DNA of 40,955 bases from Brevibacillus invocatus (GTDB lineage: Bacteria > Bacillota > Bacilli > Brevibacillales > Brevibacillaceae). The position numbers and the translations under genes were made by a program. This document shows, piece after piece, positions 18,018-26,930 of this stretch; position 1 is the stretch's first letter, and each line of letters begins with the position of its first letter. The stretch is from NCBI RefSeq assembly GCF_003710915.1, contig NZ_RHHR01000005.1, forward strand, positions 1 through 40,955, in the 5' to 3' direction. Below the pieces are notes generated by a model, which was not told the origin of the DNA, ran no database searches, and saw nothing but the letters and a program-made list of their open reading frames with translations.

Positions 18018-18150
18018 ATACGCTCAGATGACTGAAACCAAAAATTCGATTCTCAGCTGGATTTCCAAAATCTCATCGTTTTCCCACAAATCTATTTTAT
18101 AGTTAATCACGTAAACAACAGTCATTCTGAATGTAAAGGGGAAATCCAGC

Positions 18151-18687
18151 ATGAAAAAATTGGTATCATCCTTCCTGGCCGTTTCACTCCTTCTCGGAGG
18201 AGCTAGTGTTGTAGGAGCGGAAGCAACGCAAGATAAATCGGTGAAGCAAGAAGTTCGCAAAGCCAATAAAGAAGCAAAGCAACAAGAAAAATGGAATAAA
18301 GCGATTGAAGCAGCGACCAAGCTGGGACTGACTCCAGATGGATTGACCCTGGAGCAGTTAAAGGCGGCTATCGAAGCGAAGCAGGAAGAGAAAAAACAAC
18401 AGCTGCTGGAGAAGCTTACAGCAAAGGCCTTCTCTGAGACGCTTCGGACGAATACCTCCTTGATACGGCGTAAAATCAAAGATCCGAACCTCTGGCTGGA
18501 AACGAAACAGATCGGGCGTGTGACAAAAACCGAAATCGCCATCATGTACATCAAGGGGATCGTGAATGACAAGGTGGTTAAAGAGGTTCGTACTCGTCTG
18601 GATCAAATCGACATTGATTTCAAAGGGCTGCTCAGAGCAACTATATTTTTTGTTAGCACCTTTTCCTTGCCGACTGTGGCTCTGTTA
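18151..18687 (+). pseudogene. Chimeric ORF: secreted-protein N-terminus joined to a GerAA fragment
   Basis: The start is a real gene start: AAAGGGG before ATG 18151, a Sec signal peptide (residues 1-24, ending G-A-E-A) and a lysine/glutamate-rich helical stretch. From about base 18430 the sequence changes to S-E-T-L-R-T-N-T-S-L-I-R-R-K-I-K, E-T-K-Q-I-G-R-V-T-K-T and V-R-T-R-L-D-Q-I-D-I-D, the hydrophilic domain of spore germination protein GerAA. This breaks off at about 18620 and continues as an unplaced hydrophobic run. GerAA is about 500 residues; only about 65 are here. The ORF runs on to 18870, but the part after 18690 is a wrong-frame reading of a GerAB fragment. A deletion has joined two genes; the GerA part is dead. 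Confidence 0.75.
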
Positions 18688-18691
18688 ATGA

Positions 18692-19009
18692 TTTTTCCCA
18701 CCTCTGTCAACGACAGACGTATCCAAGTCAGCTTGCTATTTTTATGCTTCGGTGGTAGGTCTTGCCCAAACCTTGCATGTAAAAGACTATCGATATCCGG
18801 TGCTCCCCATGGGTGTATTGTTGATTGTGCTATCTCTACTGGTGCATCCGAATATCGTGCATTCCATTGAGTACAACAAGATGACCTGGTTATCGTACGT
18901 CTCCACATACGGAGTGATTGTGCCTTTACTCTTGTTGGCTGCTTCCTTGTTACTCAGGAGAGGGAGAGCTATTTCCGAAGGGGAAAAGGGAGTACAGGAG
19001 AAATCATGA
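18692..19009 (+). pseudogene. GerAB-type germination permease, C-terminal remnant
   Basis: After a TGA at 18689-18691 this frame reads Y-F-Y-A-S-V-V-G-L-A-Q-T-L, then Y-P-V-L-P-M-G-V-L-L-I-V-L-S-L-L and V-P-L-L-L-L-A-A-S-L, matching the last three membrane segments of GerAB-like endospore germination permeases (APC superfamily, normally about 360 residues). No start with a ribosome binding site exists; GTG 18752 is only the first possible codon. With the GerAA piece just upstream it forms the skeleton of an A-B germinant receptor operon shrunk by deletion. Confidence 0.75.
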
Positions 19010-19492
19010 GTTCATTTCGTGTATGAGAAACTGCTGAAAGAACAACAGCAGCAGATCATGTCCATTATTGGCAATTCAAGATGATAATACATTTCTATGA
19101 GACCATTACTCCTGGGAAAATGATAGACAGCTTCCCAAGAGCTTTTTTATGTATACGATTTTTTCTTGAATCCATCACATCTGCAGCAATTCTGTACCCA
19201 ACGGATTCCATGAGCTAGTCAAACTGGTGATCAGGCTGGCGGGTTCATATGTATTGAAGCCGTAGACAAATCCAGTAACTTGATGAATAATCATAGAACC
19301 GAGTACATGAATCTGAATCCTCCTCATGGTGGTTCATCCAGACGGTAGGAAAGTAGGTGATCTTGTTGAATAATAGTCTAGTCTTGCCGGTAGTCGTTGT
19401 GAGAGGACATGCAGCATTCGCTCAATCACCCCCATATCAGACCAGAGAAGGACAATAAAATAGGGGGCAGAACACCCCCATAGGGGGAAATC
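19010..19492. other. Intergenic region with gene debris and a terminator
   Basis: Just after the GerAB remnant, bases 19020-19083 encode a short run (K-L-L-K-E-Q-Q-Q-Q-I-M-S-I-I) that could be the tail of another lost gene. A terminator follows at 19109-19149. On the minus strand, about 19184-19325 gives a protein-like but unidentified stretch (G-F-V-Y-G-F-N-T-Y-E-P-A) without a convincing start. The rest holds the upstream region of the YczE-like gene. No RNA gene recognised. Confidence 0.4.
19109..19149 (+). terminator. Stem-loop terminator downstream of the ger relic
   Basis: Ten-bp stem (19109-19118 with 19132-19141, one wobble) followed by six Ts at 19143-19148. Confidence 0.75.
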
Positions 19493-20146
19493 ATGGGTAA
19501 GAAATTCTTGCTTCATCCGCTTACCATTCGATACATTGTTTTTATGCTTGGATTGGCCGTCATGGGTTATGGGATTGCCATGATGATAGAGGCCAATGTT
19601 GGTGTTGCTCCGTGGGATACGCTGCATATCGGATTACAAAAGACATTTGGTTTGACCATCGGTATGTGGTCGCAAATCATGGGTCTGAGTATTATTTTCG
19701 CATCATACGCAATTGGCAGAATAAAGCCTACAGTCGGCATGTTTTTAAACATGATTTTCTTTGGGCTGTTCATCGACTTATTCTTGTGGCTAAAAAGGTT
19801 TCCCGTTGGTGATACCGTCATCGAGCGCGTCGCCATGTTTGCTGGAGGTCTGCTGATCTATACATTCGGAACGGGAATGTATATCTCGCCACGACTCGGG
19901 GCGGGTCCTCGCGACAGCTTTATGTTGGCCTTACATGAACGAATGGGCTGGGGTATCGGAAATGTGAGAATCGGGATCGAATGCACGGTTACGTTGTTCG
20001 GCTTTTTTCTCGGAGGACCGGTTTCGTTGGGGACTCTGGTGACGGCTCTGGCGATCGGACCGTTAATCAAGCAGTTCATCCCTTTGTGGGAACGAATAAT
20101 GGCAAAACCATACGGAAAAGCACAAGGAACCAATCTAGTTGATTAG
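19493..20146 (+). CDS. YczE/YyaS-like integral membrane protein
   Basis: 217-residue protein with about five hydrophobic segments. It carries family-like motifs G-Y-G-I-A-M-M-I-E-A-N-V-G-V-A-P-W-D-T-L near the N-terminus and the repeated version S-P-R-L-G-A-G-P-R-D-S-F-M-L in the middle, so the fold looks like a tandem duplication. YczE of B. subtilis belongs to this family; it has been linked to production of surfactin-like compounds, but its biochemical role is unknown. TAGGGGG precedes the ATG by about eight bases. Monocistronic, with a terminator about 125 bases downstream. Intact. Confidence 0.82.
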   Translation: MGKKFLLHPLTIRYIVFMLGLAVMGYGIAMMIEANVGVAPWDTLHIGLQKTFGLTIGMWSQIMGLSIIFASYAIGRIKPTVGMFLNMIFFGLFIDLFLWLKRFPVGDTVIERVAMFAGGLLIYTFGTGMYISPRLGAGPRDSFMLALHERMGWGIGNVRIGIECTVTLFGFFLGGPVSLGTLVTALAIGPLIKQFIPLWERIMAKPYGKAQGTNLVD

Positions 20147-20505
20147 AATTTTGTATGGCCACCACGCTGACTGCCCCTTTTCAGGCTGGAAAAGGCAGGA
20201 TGGTTCCGCCTCATGTTTCGTTCTATATGGGAAGTAATGAGTAATTTGGTTTCATTTCAATGAAGAATAGAAAACCGCTTACGGATCACGGATCAACTCG
20301 TGTCCTGAGCGGTTTTCTTGTATTTGCCGTTTCGTTTTCCTGATGAATTACACATAAAATATTCTAAATTTTGATCCAACATATTGAAAATCTCGGGAGT
20401 ATTTGAGATATTTACCCAGTTAAAGCAATTTCCTAGTGATAGAGGTTCGACTAGAAAAATTCGAAATAGCACGAATCGTAAAATAAAGCCGAAAGGAATA
20501 TCCAT
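20147..20505. other. Intergenic region between YczE-like gene and the MCP pseudogene
   Basis: Contains an imperfect hairpin without a T run (about 20168-20195) and a proper terminator (20271-20320). The remainder is AT-rich and should hold the promoter of the chemotaxis gene; no clear -35/-10 pair stands out. GAAAGGA (20491-20497) is the ribosome binding site for GTG 20506. No coding signal seen. Confidence 0.45.
20271..20320 (+). terminator. Terminator after the YczE-like gene
   Basis: Outer stem AAAACCGCT (20271-20279) with AGCGGTTTT (20308-20316), an inner pairing of about seven bp, and a T-rich tail. Confidence 0.75.
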
Positions 20506-22209
20506 GTGAATCTTTTACAGTATTAGCTCGTTGCCTATATTATCGCTTTCATTTTATTACTTTCAATCGGCTACATCTTTTCACAAATCGGAAATGCAAA
20601 GTCTTCAAGCGAAAAGGCAATAGCCAGCTACGGGATGAAATTAGCGCAAAGCTACGTCAATGAAATGGATGCCATACCCTATGCAGACTTTTTAAAGGAT
20701 CCGCAAGAGACGGAATTATACTGGAATCTCAGACAAGAACTGGATCACTACCGAACCCGCATAAGGGCGCTTTACGTCTACTTCGTAAGAATTGATGAAG
20801 CTAACCAGCCACTGCTGATGATTGACGGACAGCCAAAAAATTCCGATTCTGCTTCACCGATCAATGAAGTGACCGATATACCAGCCGAGGCAGTGGAACG
20901 GTTGTTGAATGGAGAAATGGCTAGCTCTCCCGTGATCGATAATCCTCAATATGGCAAGTATATTTCCACCTACGCGCCAGTCAAAGACGAGACGGGGAAG
21001 TTTATCGGAGTATTAGGTATCGATACGGAAGCTACCGCAGTCGATCATATTGCTGATTCTGTTATTGAAGATAGCATCCCGTATTTTATTGGGTTTATTG
21101 GGCTGTCGTGCTTGCCACTGTCGTTATTGTATGGTTCATTTCCCGGACGCTTCGACCACTACGGCTTATCGTTTTCAGTGCGGAAGCATAGCATCCGGCA
21201 ATCTGGCTGAAGCTGGTGTTCTATTGCAAGCGAATCCTGTCCGGTCCTCAGATGAGATCGGTCAAGCCTACCATGCAATGGTGAAAATGTCCAAAAATTT
21301 GAATCAAATCATTCATGGCATTGCTTCCAATGTAACGGAAGTCGCCGATCAACTTGTTCGTTCTACAGAGCAATTCACCCAGAAATCGAAGCAATTGCTT
21401 CAAATAAACCACAACGCAACGTAGAAGAATCGGTCGAACAAGTGAAAGAAGGAGCAGAAACGCAGTACTTGAGTGCAAAGGAAAGCGCACGCTCCATGGA
21501 GGATTTTTCAGTTGCTATTCAGCGAGTCTCAGAAGGGTCCATGAACATTTTCTCGGCGTCTCAACAAGCCCTGGATAAAGCTGAATCCGGAACCGTAACG
21601 ATTAACGAAATGAAAGATCAGGTTCAGGTCATTGCTTCAGTCACACACGAAACAAACGCATCTGTCTCTGTTTTAAACCGATATTCTCTGCAAATTGGGG
21701 AAGTCCTACGTTCTATTTCTCAGATTGCCAACCAGACCAAGCTACTTGCTTTAAACGCCTCAATCGAAGCTGCACGGGCTGGCGAACATGGAAGCGGATT
21801 TGCTGTCGTAGCCGGCGAAGTACGAAAGCTAGCAGAAGAATCGACTTCCGCAACCGATCAAATCGCTTCACTGCTCTATAACATTCAACATGAATCAAGC
21901 ATTATCAGTGAGAAGATGAAAATGTGAGAAGTTGAAGTAAAGCGAGGGATTTCCTTATCGGAACAGACGGAGTCTTATTTTCATCATGTTGTTGATCAGT
22001 TTCGTTTTGTTACTCGGCAAATTCAAGAGCTTTCTGCCGCAACAGAACAGATGTCGGCTGGTTCAGAGGAGGTCACAGCCTCTGCGGATACCATTTCCGA
22101 TATTGCAAAAGCATCCTCGACACGTATGCAAGAAGTTTACCAGATGACCCGTCTACATCTGCAGACAGCACAGCAAATTACGGAACTGTCTGATACCTTA
22201 AACGAGTGA
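20506..22209 (+). pseudogene. Methyl-accepting chemotaxis protein, heavily frameshifted
   Basis: Start GTG 20506 with GAAAGGA. Codon 7 is TAG (20524-20526), where a tryptophan codon would fit. The same frame then gives membrane segment 1 (L-V-A-Y-I-I-A-F-I-L-L-L-S) and an extracellular sensor domain up to about 21090. Membrane segment 2 (A-T-V-V-I-V-W-F-I-S-R-T-L) lies in another frame, and the HAMP region and first helix (I-A-S-G-N-L-A-E-A) in the third. Near 21410 the frame changes again, leading into the signalling domain with its hairpin tip [24 protein letters not shown] at 21925-21927 breaks that frame, which otherwise continues to 22209. Joined, the gene would encode a normal MCP of about 565 residues. 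At least three frameshifts and two stops make it non-functional unless the sequence is wrong. Confidence 0.88.
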
Positions 22210-22225
22210 GCGAGGACTGGGGAGA

Positions 22226-22254
22226 GGGTGTGAGAAGCTTCACACCCTTGTATT
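22226..22254 (+). terminator. Stem-loop after the MCP pseudogene
   Basis: Eight-bp stem (22226-22233 with 22240-22247) with a six-base loop, followed by a moderately T-rich tail. Confidence 0.55.
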
Positions 22255-22312
22255 CGTTTACAGGGGATACATTCACAGCTAGATCTTTCTTGTAGACTAA
22301 ACAAATATTGCG

Positions 22313-23194
22313 CTACCTCATCATCGGCTTCTCCATATACTCAAACAAAAACGATGCGCCATTTCGATAAAAACGGGGATCATACAATCCCACTCGCTCC
22401 TCGTCATTTACAATGACTACGAAAGGAGACCATTCATATAAGGTTTTGGCTTTGGGATTTTGGGCGAACAACGGCTGCAAATCCGTATCCTCCCGGGATT
22501 CCAGGATTGCAACTGGTTTCAATTCTGACCAGACTGATCCGCGCAAAAGCTGGACCTCCTCATCACGCTTGCCCACGACAGTAAATACCCCTGGGATGAA
22601 ATCGGCTGTAAGCGTAGTTTGTTCAAAGTCTGCTTTGACACTGTTGACCAACACAGCCCCTTGCACCGATTGCGCCATGACATGCACGGCCATCAGCGCC
22701 CATACGATGCGGAAAACGCGATGGGATGGAAAGCGTCCTCGTCCCAATCGAGTGATGAGCAATCCGGTTGCCATGAGCAGCCAGAAAACCACATCCACGA
22801 TCGGTATTGCTCCGAATGTTAACCGAGCAGAGGAAAAAGGCTCGAAATAACCCGTTCCCCAAGCGTTAAAAATGTCGCTCGTATTATGAATCCAAACAGC
22901 CAGCATGGCAAATAAGAACCAAAACCAACCTCGAACGCGGAAGAGTACCCTGGCGCTTACAGCGATCAAAGCACCCCAAACCGGTACCATAAGCAACGAG
23001 TGTGTAATGCCCCGATGCCACATCTGGTACCTACCAGTTGTGTCCCACCAGGAGGAAATGACATCGATATCCGGTATCTGTGAACCAGCAATGGCAGTAG
23101 CCAGTAATGCCCGTTTTTCCTTTTTGGTCATCGTCGATTTATCCACAGCACCGTATAGGGTTAATCCAAAGAGCGTATGTGTAACGGAATCCAT
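22313..23194 (-). CDS. Membrane-bound metal-dependent hydrolase (YbcI/YdjM, DUF457 family)
   Basis: 293-residue membrane protein with the DUF457 signature: an N-terminal M-D-S-V-T-H-T-L-F-G, then Q-I-P-D-I-D and the H-R-G-I-T-H-S motif, whose Asp and His residues are the presumed metal ligands. At least four hydrophobic segments follow, then a soluble C-terminal domain of about 120 residues, larger than in the short family members. ATG at 23194 is preceded by AGGAGGAAAT on the minus strand; the longer reading to 23224 is rejected. Relatives include LexA-regulated YdjM of E. coli; the true substrate is unknown. It stands alone and points towards the MCP remnant. Confidence 0.85.
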   Translation of the reverse strand: MDSVTHTLFGLTLYGAVDKSTMTKKEKRALLATAIAGSQIPDIDVISSWWDTTGRYQMWHRGITHSLLMVPVWGALIAVSARVLFRVRGWFWFLFAMLAVWIHNTSDIFNAWGTGYFEPFSSARLTFGAIPIVDVVFWLLMATGLLITRLGRGRFPSHRVFRIVWALMAVHVMAQSVQGAVLVNSVKADFEQTTLTADFIPGVFTVVGKRDEEVQLLRGSVWSELKPVAILESREDTDLQPLFAQNPKAKTLYEWSPFVVIVNDEERVGLYDPRFYRNGASFLFEYMEKPMMR

Positions 23195-23475
23195 ATTTCC
23201 TCCTCGCTGTATGACAATGTGCACGTGCCAACAATTCTATTGCATTTCAGATTGTACCTAAATAGCGAAGATGCTGTAAGTATTTTCTCATGCTGTGTAA
23301 TTTCTGTCTAACCCGAATGAGAACAGGATTAGCCATGATTTCTTTACCAAAAATTTTTTAAATTGAGATATACCCAAATAGTATAATTACTTTTATAATA
23401 GTGTACACACTAAGTGTTTAAGATTTTTTATACATGTTTTGAATGTAATGGTTTTGCCAAACACGTGAGAGTAGG

Positions 23476-24117
23476 ATGGTGATGCAATGGATGATCCAGG
23501 AAACTTCAATCTTGCCCGTACAATCCGTATATCCGATTGACAATCTCCTTATTACTGCCGAAATTTTACATGAAGATCCTTTAATTGTGAGATTTGGAAA
23601 TGTATTAAGTGATGAAGAATGTCAGGCGCTTATTGATGCAGCTGCACCTCGGATGAAAAGATCGAAATTAGCGAATAAAGAAATCAGTCCAATTCGTACG
23701 AGCTCCGGGATTTTTTTTGAAGCAAATGAAAGCCCACTTATCATCGAAATAGAGAAACGCACATCAAGCTTGATGCATGTACCTCTATCGCATGCAGAAG
23801 GTCTCCAAGTCTTACACTATGCACCTAGCCAGGAATTTAAAGCCCATTATGATTTTTTCGGACACAACCACCCTTCTAGTCAGAATAATCGAATCAGTAC
23901 CTTGATCATGTATCTGAATGATGTAGAGGAAGGCGGAGAGACCACATTTCCGAACTTGGAAATTTCCGTTAAGCCAGTAAAAGGTTCTGCTCTATACTTT
24001 GAATATTTTTATAACGATCCAAAATTAAATGAACTGACCTTACATTGCGGTTTACCCGTAATCCGTGGTGAAAAATGGGTAGCCAATCAGTGGATGCGCA
24101 AACAACAATTTCGTTAG
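23476..24117 (+). CDS. 2OG-Fe(II) dioxygenase, prolyl 4-hydroxylase-like
   Basis: 213-residue dioxygenase of the prolyl 4-hydroxylase type. The iron ligands are H124 and D126 (A-H-Y-D-F-F) and H190 (L-T-L-H-C-G); K200 (R-G-E-K-W) should bind 2-oxoglutarate. The core also shows L-I-M-Y-L-N-D-V-E-E-G-G-E-T-T-F, typical of P4H. In bacteria such enzymes hydroxylate peptidyl proline, for example in EF-Tu or collagen-like spore proteins. ATG 23476, 23482 and 23491 are all possible; TAGGA at 23472-23476 fits 23482 best, costing two residues. A small ORF with its own ribosome binding site follows after 30 bases. Intact. Confidence 0.88.
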   Translation: MVMQWMIQETSILPVQSVYPIDNLLITAEILHEDPLIVRFGNVLSDEECQALIDAAAPRMKRSKLANKEISPIRTSSGIFFEANESPLIIEIEKRTSSLMHVPLSHAEGLQVLHYAPSQEFKAHYDFFGHNHPSSQNNRISTLIMYLNDVEEGGETTFPNLEISVKPVKGSALYFEYFYNDPKLNELTLHCGLPVIRGEKWVANQWMRKQQFR

Positions 24118-24147
24118 CAAGTTGCTAGGGAAGGGGAGTGTTTTTGC

Positions 24148-24264
24148 GTGAAGAAGCTGAACCTGGCGAAGTACTCCTTTTACATTTGTAAATGCTTGGC
24201 AGACAAAGGTTTTTCAAGTATTTATAAGTGTAAACTCGACCCTGCTGAAAACTTAGGTGCTTAA
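24148..24264 (+). CDS. Small 38-residue ORF after the prolyl hydroxylase gene
   Basis: GTG 24148 is preceded by AAGGGGAG at 24131-24138 with a nine-base spacer. The basic peptide starts M-K-K-L-N-L-A-K-Y and has three cysteines in I-C-K-C and Y-K-C-K, plus one proline. No family is recognised. It is close enough to the hydroxylase gene to share its transcript. It could be a small secreted or modified peptide, or the truncated start of a lost gene; the latter fits the surroundings. Confidence 0.35.
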   Translation: MKKLNLAKYSFYICKCLADKGFSSIYKCKLDPAENLGA

Positions 24265-24320
24265 AAGAGAAGTCGTGTATGATTTTGTGCACAATTTGGC
24301 AGAAGTGCATAGAGGTAGAA

Positions 24321-24372
24321 AACAAAGAGCCTCCCGCTTGTCCAAAATGGACGGGAGGTTCTTCTTTGTTCT
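24321..24372. terminator. Bidirectional stem-loop terminator
   Basis: An extended inverted repeat (A-C-A-A-A-G-A at one end, T-C-T-T-T-G-T at the other) encloses C-C-T-C-C-C and G-G-G-A-G-G paired around a short loop. A-rich on one side and T-rich on the other, it can end transcription from the hydroxylase side. Confidence 0.7.
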
Positions 24373-24436
24373 GATCAATTCTTGCAAAATTTTCTGTGGC
24401 AAATTCTAGATTCGAGCTGCTGCACATTAAGATATA

Positions 24437-24964
24437 TTCAACGTCGAACATGATCCCGATGTGATTAAAGTCGCGGATCATATTGTCGACGTCGGGCCTC
24501 ACGCCGGCAGCCGCGGCGGTACCATCGTGTATGAAGGAAGCTTCCAAGGCTTGGTGGAGTCAGGTACAATGACAGGCACTCATATGATGCGGCCGCTCCA
24601 GCTGAAGCAGGATTGTAGGGAGCCTGCCGGCAAGCTGTCTCTCAAGGATGCTACGCTGCATAATCTGCGGAACGTGAGTGTTGATATCCCAACCGGAGTG
24701 TTGACAGTCGTTACCGGTGTTGCCGGCTCAGGGAAGAGTACGCTGATTAACGATGTATTCCTCAGCCAGCATCCGGATGCTATCGTTATCGACCAATCGG
24801 CAGTAGGAGTGTCAACTCGCTCGAATCCCGCGACCTACACGGGCATCATGGAGGATGTGCGCAAAGCGTTCGCTTCTGCAAACAAGGTCAACCAAGGCTT
24901 GTTCAGCTTCCCGACACAGATCATCCATGCGGAGCACTCGATCACGGGAAGATACTTGAAATGA
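24437..24964 (+). pseudogene. UvrA-like ABC ATPase, internally deleted fragment
   Basis: The frame begins in mid-gene with V-E-H-D-P-D-V-I-K-V-A-D and D-V-G-P-H-A-G-S-R-G-G, the D-loop region of UvrA's first ATPase. It continues to the second Walker A (T-G-V-A-G-S-G-K-S-T-L-I) and I-D-Q-S-A-V-G-V-S-T-R-S-N-P-A-T-Y-T-G. After L-F-S-F, where a zinc-binding module should follow, it jumps to A-E-H-S-I-T-G-R-Y-L-K, the C-terminal end of UvrA-like proteins. So both the N-terminal part and several hundred internal residues are gone. The family includes UvrA paralogues for drug resistance as well as the repair enzyme. The base composition is visibly richer in G and C than its neighbours, hinting at a foreign origin. 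Confidence 0.78.
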
Positions 24965-25219
24965 AGAATCAACACTTTCATCATGTAAGAGATTGGTAAT
25001 GCCTTAGAATGACATGGAGAGCCAATAAAAATTAAATTTTCGTATGATAGGGCAGGGCTGCAAACTCACCTGGGCTTCGAATTTCCGCTTCAACCTAGTT
25101 GAAAAAGATTGTTTCGATATATTGCGGTTTCATTCGAAAATCCGTACACCCGCGTTTTGTGAGCGTATAATCTGAGTCAGCAATGGAATTTTTAAGGATG
25201 AAGGGGGCTGCATTTCCAC

Positions 25220-26692
25220 ATGATGAAGCATAATTCAATTCTTAATCTTGATACGGATGAACGCATGGACGTTGGAACCTATTTGTTGGAACAAATCAAT
25301 GACTACCTGACGTACATACGCGGGGTTCGTGTCTCTCCTGAACTCAGCGTGGATGCGGTTGCAGAACACGCGCGTAGATTATCTTTTGAGCATCCCGTCA
25401 GCGCTCGCGAGGCGATTAATCATATTCTGGAGGGATTAAAGCAATACCAGGTGCATACGCCACACCCGCGATACTTCGGCCTGTTTAATCCGCGGCCCAA
25501 CTTCATGGGAATTATGGCGGACACGATTACTGCAGCATTCAATCCGCAGCTTGCAGCCTGGAGCCATGCGCCTATAGCGGTCGAAATGGAGAACTATGTA
25601 TTGAAAGAAATTGCTTCAAAATTCGGATATTTAGCAGAGGCAGCTGACGGAACTTTTACAACGGGGGGAGCGGAAGCAAATCTGACGGCCGTACTGACCG
25701 CACTCGTTCACCGTTTTCCCTCTTATGCCAAAGAGGGGCTGAGGTCGCTCCCCACGCATCCCGTAATGTATGCCTCTGCTGAGAGCCACCATTCCTTGGT
25801 AAAAGCAGCGCGTACCTGTGGACTGGGTACGGATTCCCTTCGTATGATTAAGACGGACTCTGAAATGCAACTAGATGTTCATGCGCTTCATCATCAAATT
25901 CAAGTGGATCGCGCTGCTGGATACACGCCTTTTCTCATCTTTGCGACGGGTGGAACGACCGGCACCGGAGCGATTGATCCCATTAACGAAATGGCAAATC
26001 TGGCTGAACGTGAGCAACTGTGGCTGCATGTGGATGCTGCGTACGGTGGAGCCGCTGTGTTTATTCCAGAACTACGGGACCTACTTCGTGGCATTGAACG
26101 AGCTGACGCCATTACCTTCGACGCGCATAAGTGGATGTCTGTCCCGATGGGAGCCGGAATTTATATCACACGGCATAAGCACATCTTACATAAAACCTTC
26201 AGCATCACGGCAGATTATATGCCGAAAGAAGGGGCTGATCTGGATGTCATTGATCCGTTCACCCATTCCATTCAATGGTCACGAAGGTTTATCGGTTTGA
26301 AAGTATATTTATCACTTGTGACGGTTGGTTGGGAAGGCTATCGCAGCATCTTGCAGCACCAAACAGAGATGGGCAATCGGTTGCGCAGGGAGCTTGCTTG
26401 CTCCAACTGGAAGGTTATCAACGATACCGCATTGCCTGTCGTATGCTTTACGGATTCCAATACTCAATCAACATTCAAATCGAATTTCGCATCATTTATT
26501 TGTCAAGAGATATTACGGTCAGGGCTGGCATGGATATCCGTATACGAAATAAACAAGGTTCCAGTGCTGCGGGCTTGTATTACGAACTACGATACGACAG
26601 AAGAAGATATTATGGTATTAATGCAATTGCTAAATGAAGCAAGAACAAAATATTTGGAAGAGATATCCGAACGGTCTGAGCAGAATCTATAG
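25220..26692 (+). CDS. PLP-dependent group II decarboxylase
   Basis: 490-residue enzyme of the aromatic-L-amino-acid/glutamate/diaminobutyrate decarboxylase group. Seen: the substrate-side N-P-R-P-N-F-M-G region, T-T-G-G-A-E-A-N that holds the PLP phosphate, E-S-H-H-S with the ring-stacking histidine near 190, D272 in H-V-D-A-A-Y-G-G (pairs with the pyridine nitrogen) and K304 in F-D-A-H-K-W, the Schiff-base lysine. Full length and unbroken. AAGGGGG near 25199-25205 is the likely ribosome binding site, with a rather long spacer to ATG 25220 or 25223. No transporter is adjacent that would hint at the amino acid used; tryptophan, tyrosine, glutamate and 2,4-diaminobutyrate are all possible. Confidence 0.88.
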   Translation: MMKHNSILNLDTDERMDVGTYLLEQINDYLTYIRGVRVSPELSVDAVAEHARRLSFEHPVSAREAINHILEGLKQYQVHTPHPRYFGLFNPRPNFMGIMADTITAAFNPQLAAWSHAPIAVEMENYVLKEIASKFGYLAEAADGTFTTGGAEANLTAVLTALVHRFPSYAKEGLRSLPTHPVMYASAESHHSLVKAARTCGLGTDSLRMIKTDSEMQLDVHALHHQIQVDRAAGYTPFLIFATGGTTGTGAIDPINEMANLAEREQLWLHVDAAYGGAAVFIPELRDLLRGIERADAITFDAHKWMSVPMGAGIYITRHKHILHKTFSITADYMPKEGADLDVIDPFTHSIQWSRRFIGLKVYLSLVTVGWEGYRSILQHQTEMGNRLRRELACSNWKVINDTALPVVCFTDSNTQSTFKSNFASFICQEILRSGLAWISVYEINKVPVLRACITNYDTTEEDIMVLMQLLNEARTKYLEEISERSEQNL

Positions 26693-26807
26693 TTCTTCTG
26701 GAAGCACTCCTTTCAAGATTCGAAAATCTATCATTCCATTTTTATCGCGGAAGCCTAGTGTTATGTTGGAACATGATTAGATTTGAATACAAAAGAAGCA
26801 GGGCGCC

Positions 26808-26846
26808 AATTCCACCTATGGGTGTAATCTGGCGTCTTTTTAGGAC
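26808..26846 (+). terminator. Terminator downstream of the PLP decarboxylase
   Basis: Imperfect stem made of C-G-C-C-A with T-G-G-C-G plus inner A-T-T/A-A-T and C-A-C-C/G-G-T-G pairs, then five Ts. It lies about 115 bases after the gene. Confidence 0.5.
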
Positions 26847-26890
26847 GGTTGAGTTTATTAGGTTTCTAGTATTGTCTACGAACATTCCAA

Positions 26891-26912
26891 AAGGGAGAGC
26901 TTTCACTCTCCC
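26891..26912 (-). terminator. Terminator of the minus-strand small gene
   Basis: GGGAGAG and CTCTCCC pair around a six-base loop; on the minus strand a TTTT stretch follows. It is placed just after the stop codon of the 26931-27230 gene. Confidence 0.7.
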
Positions 26913-26930
26913 GGTACGTCATGCCGTGTT

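Noticed and set aside
23363..23387. TTGAGA and TATAAT as a promoter for the hydroxylase gene
   Set aside because: The 13-base spacing is too short for a normal sigma-A promoter, so it is not listed.
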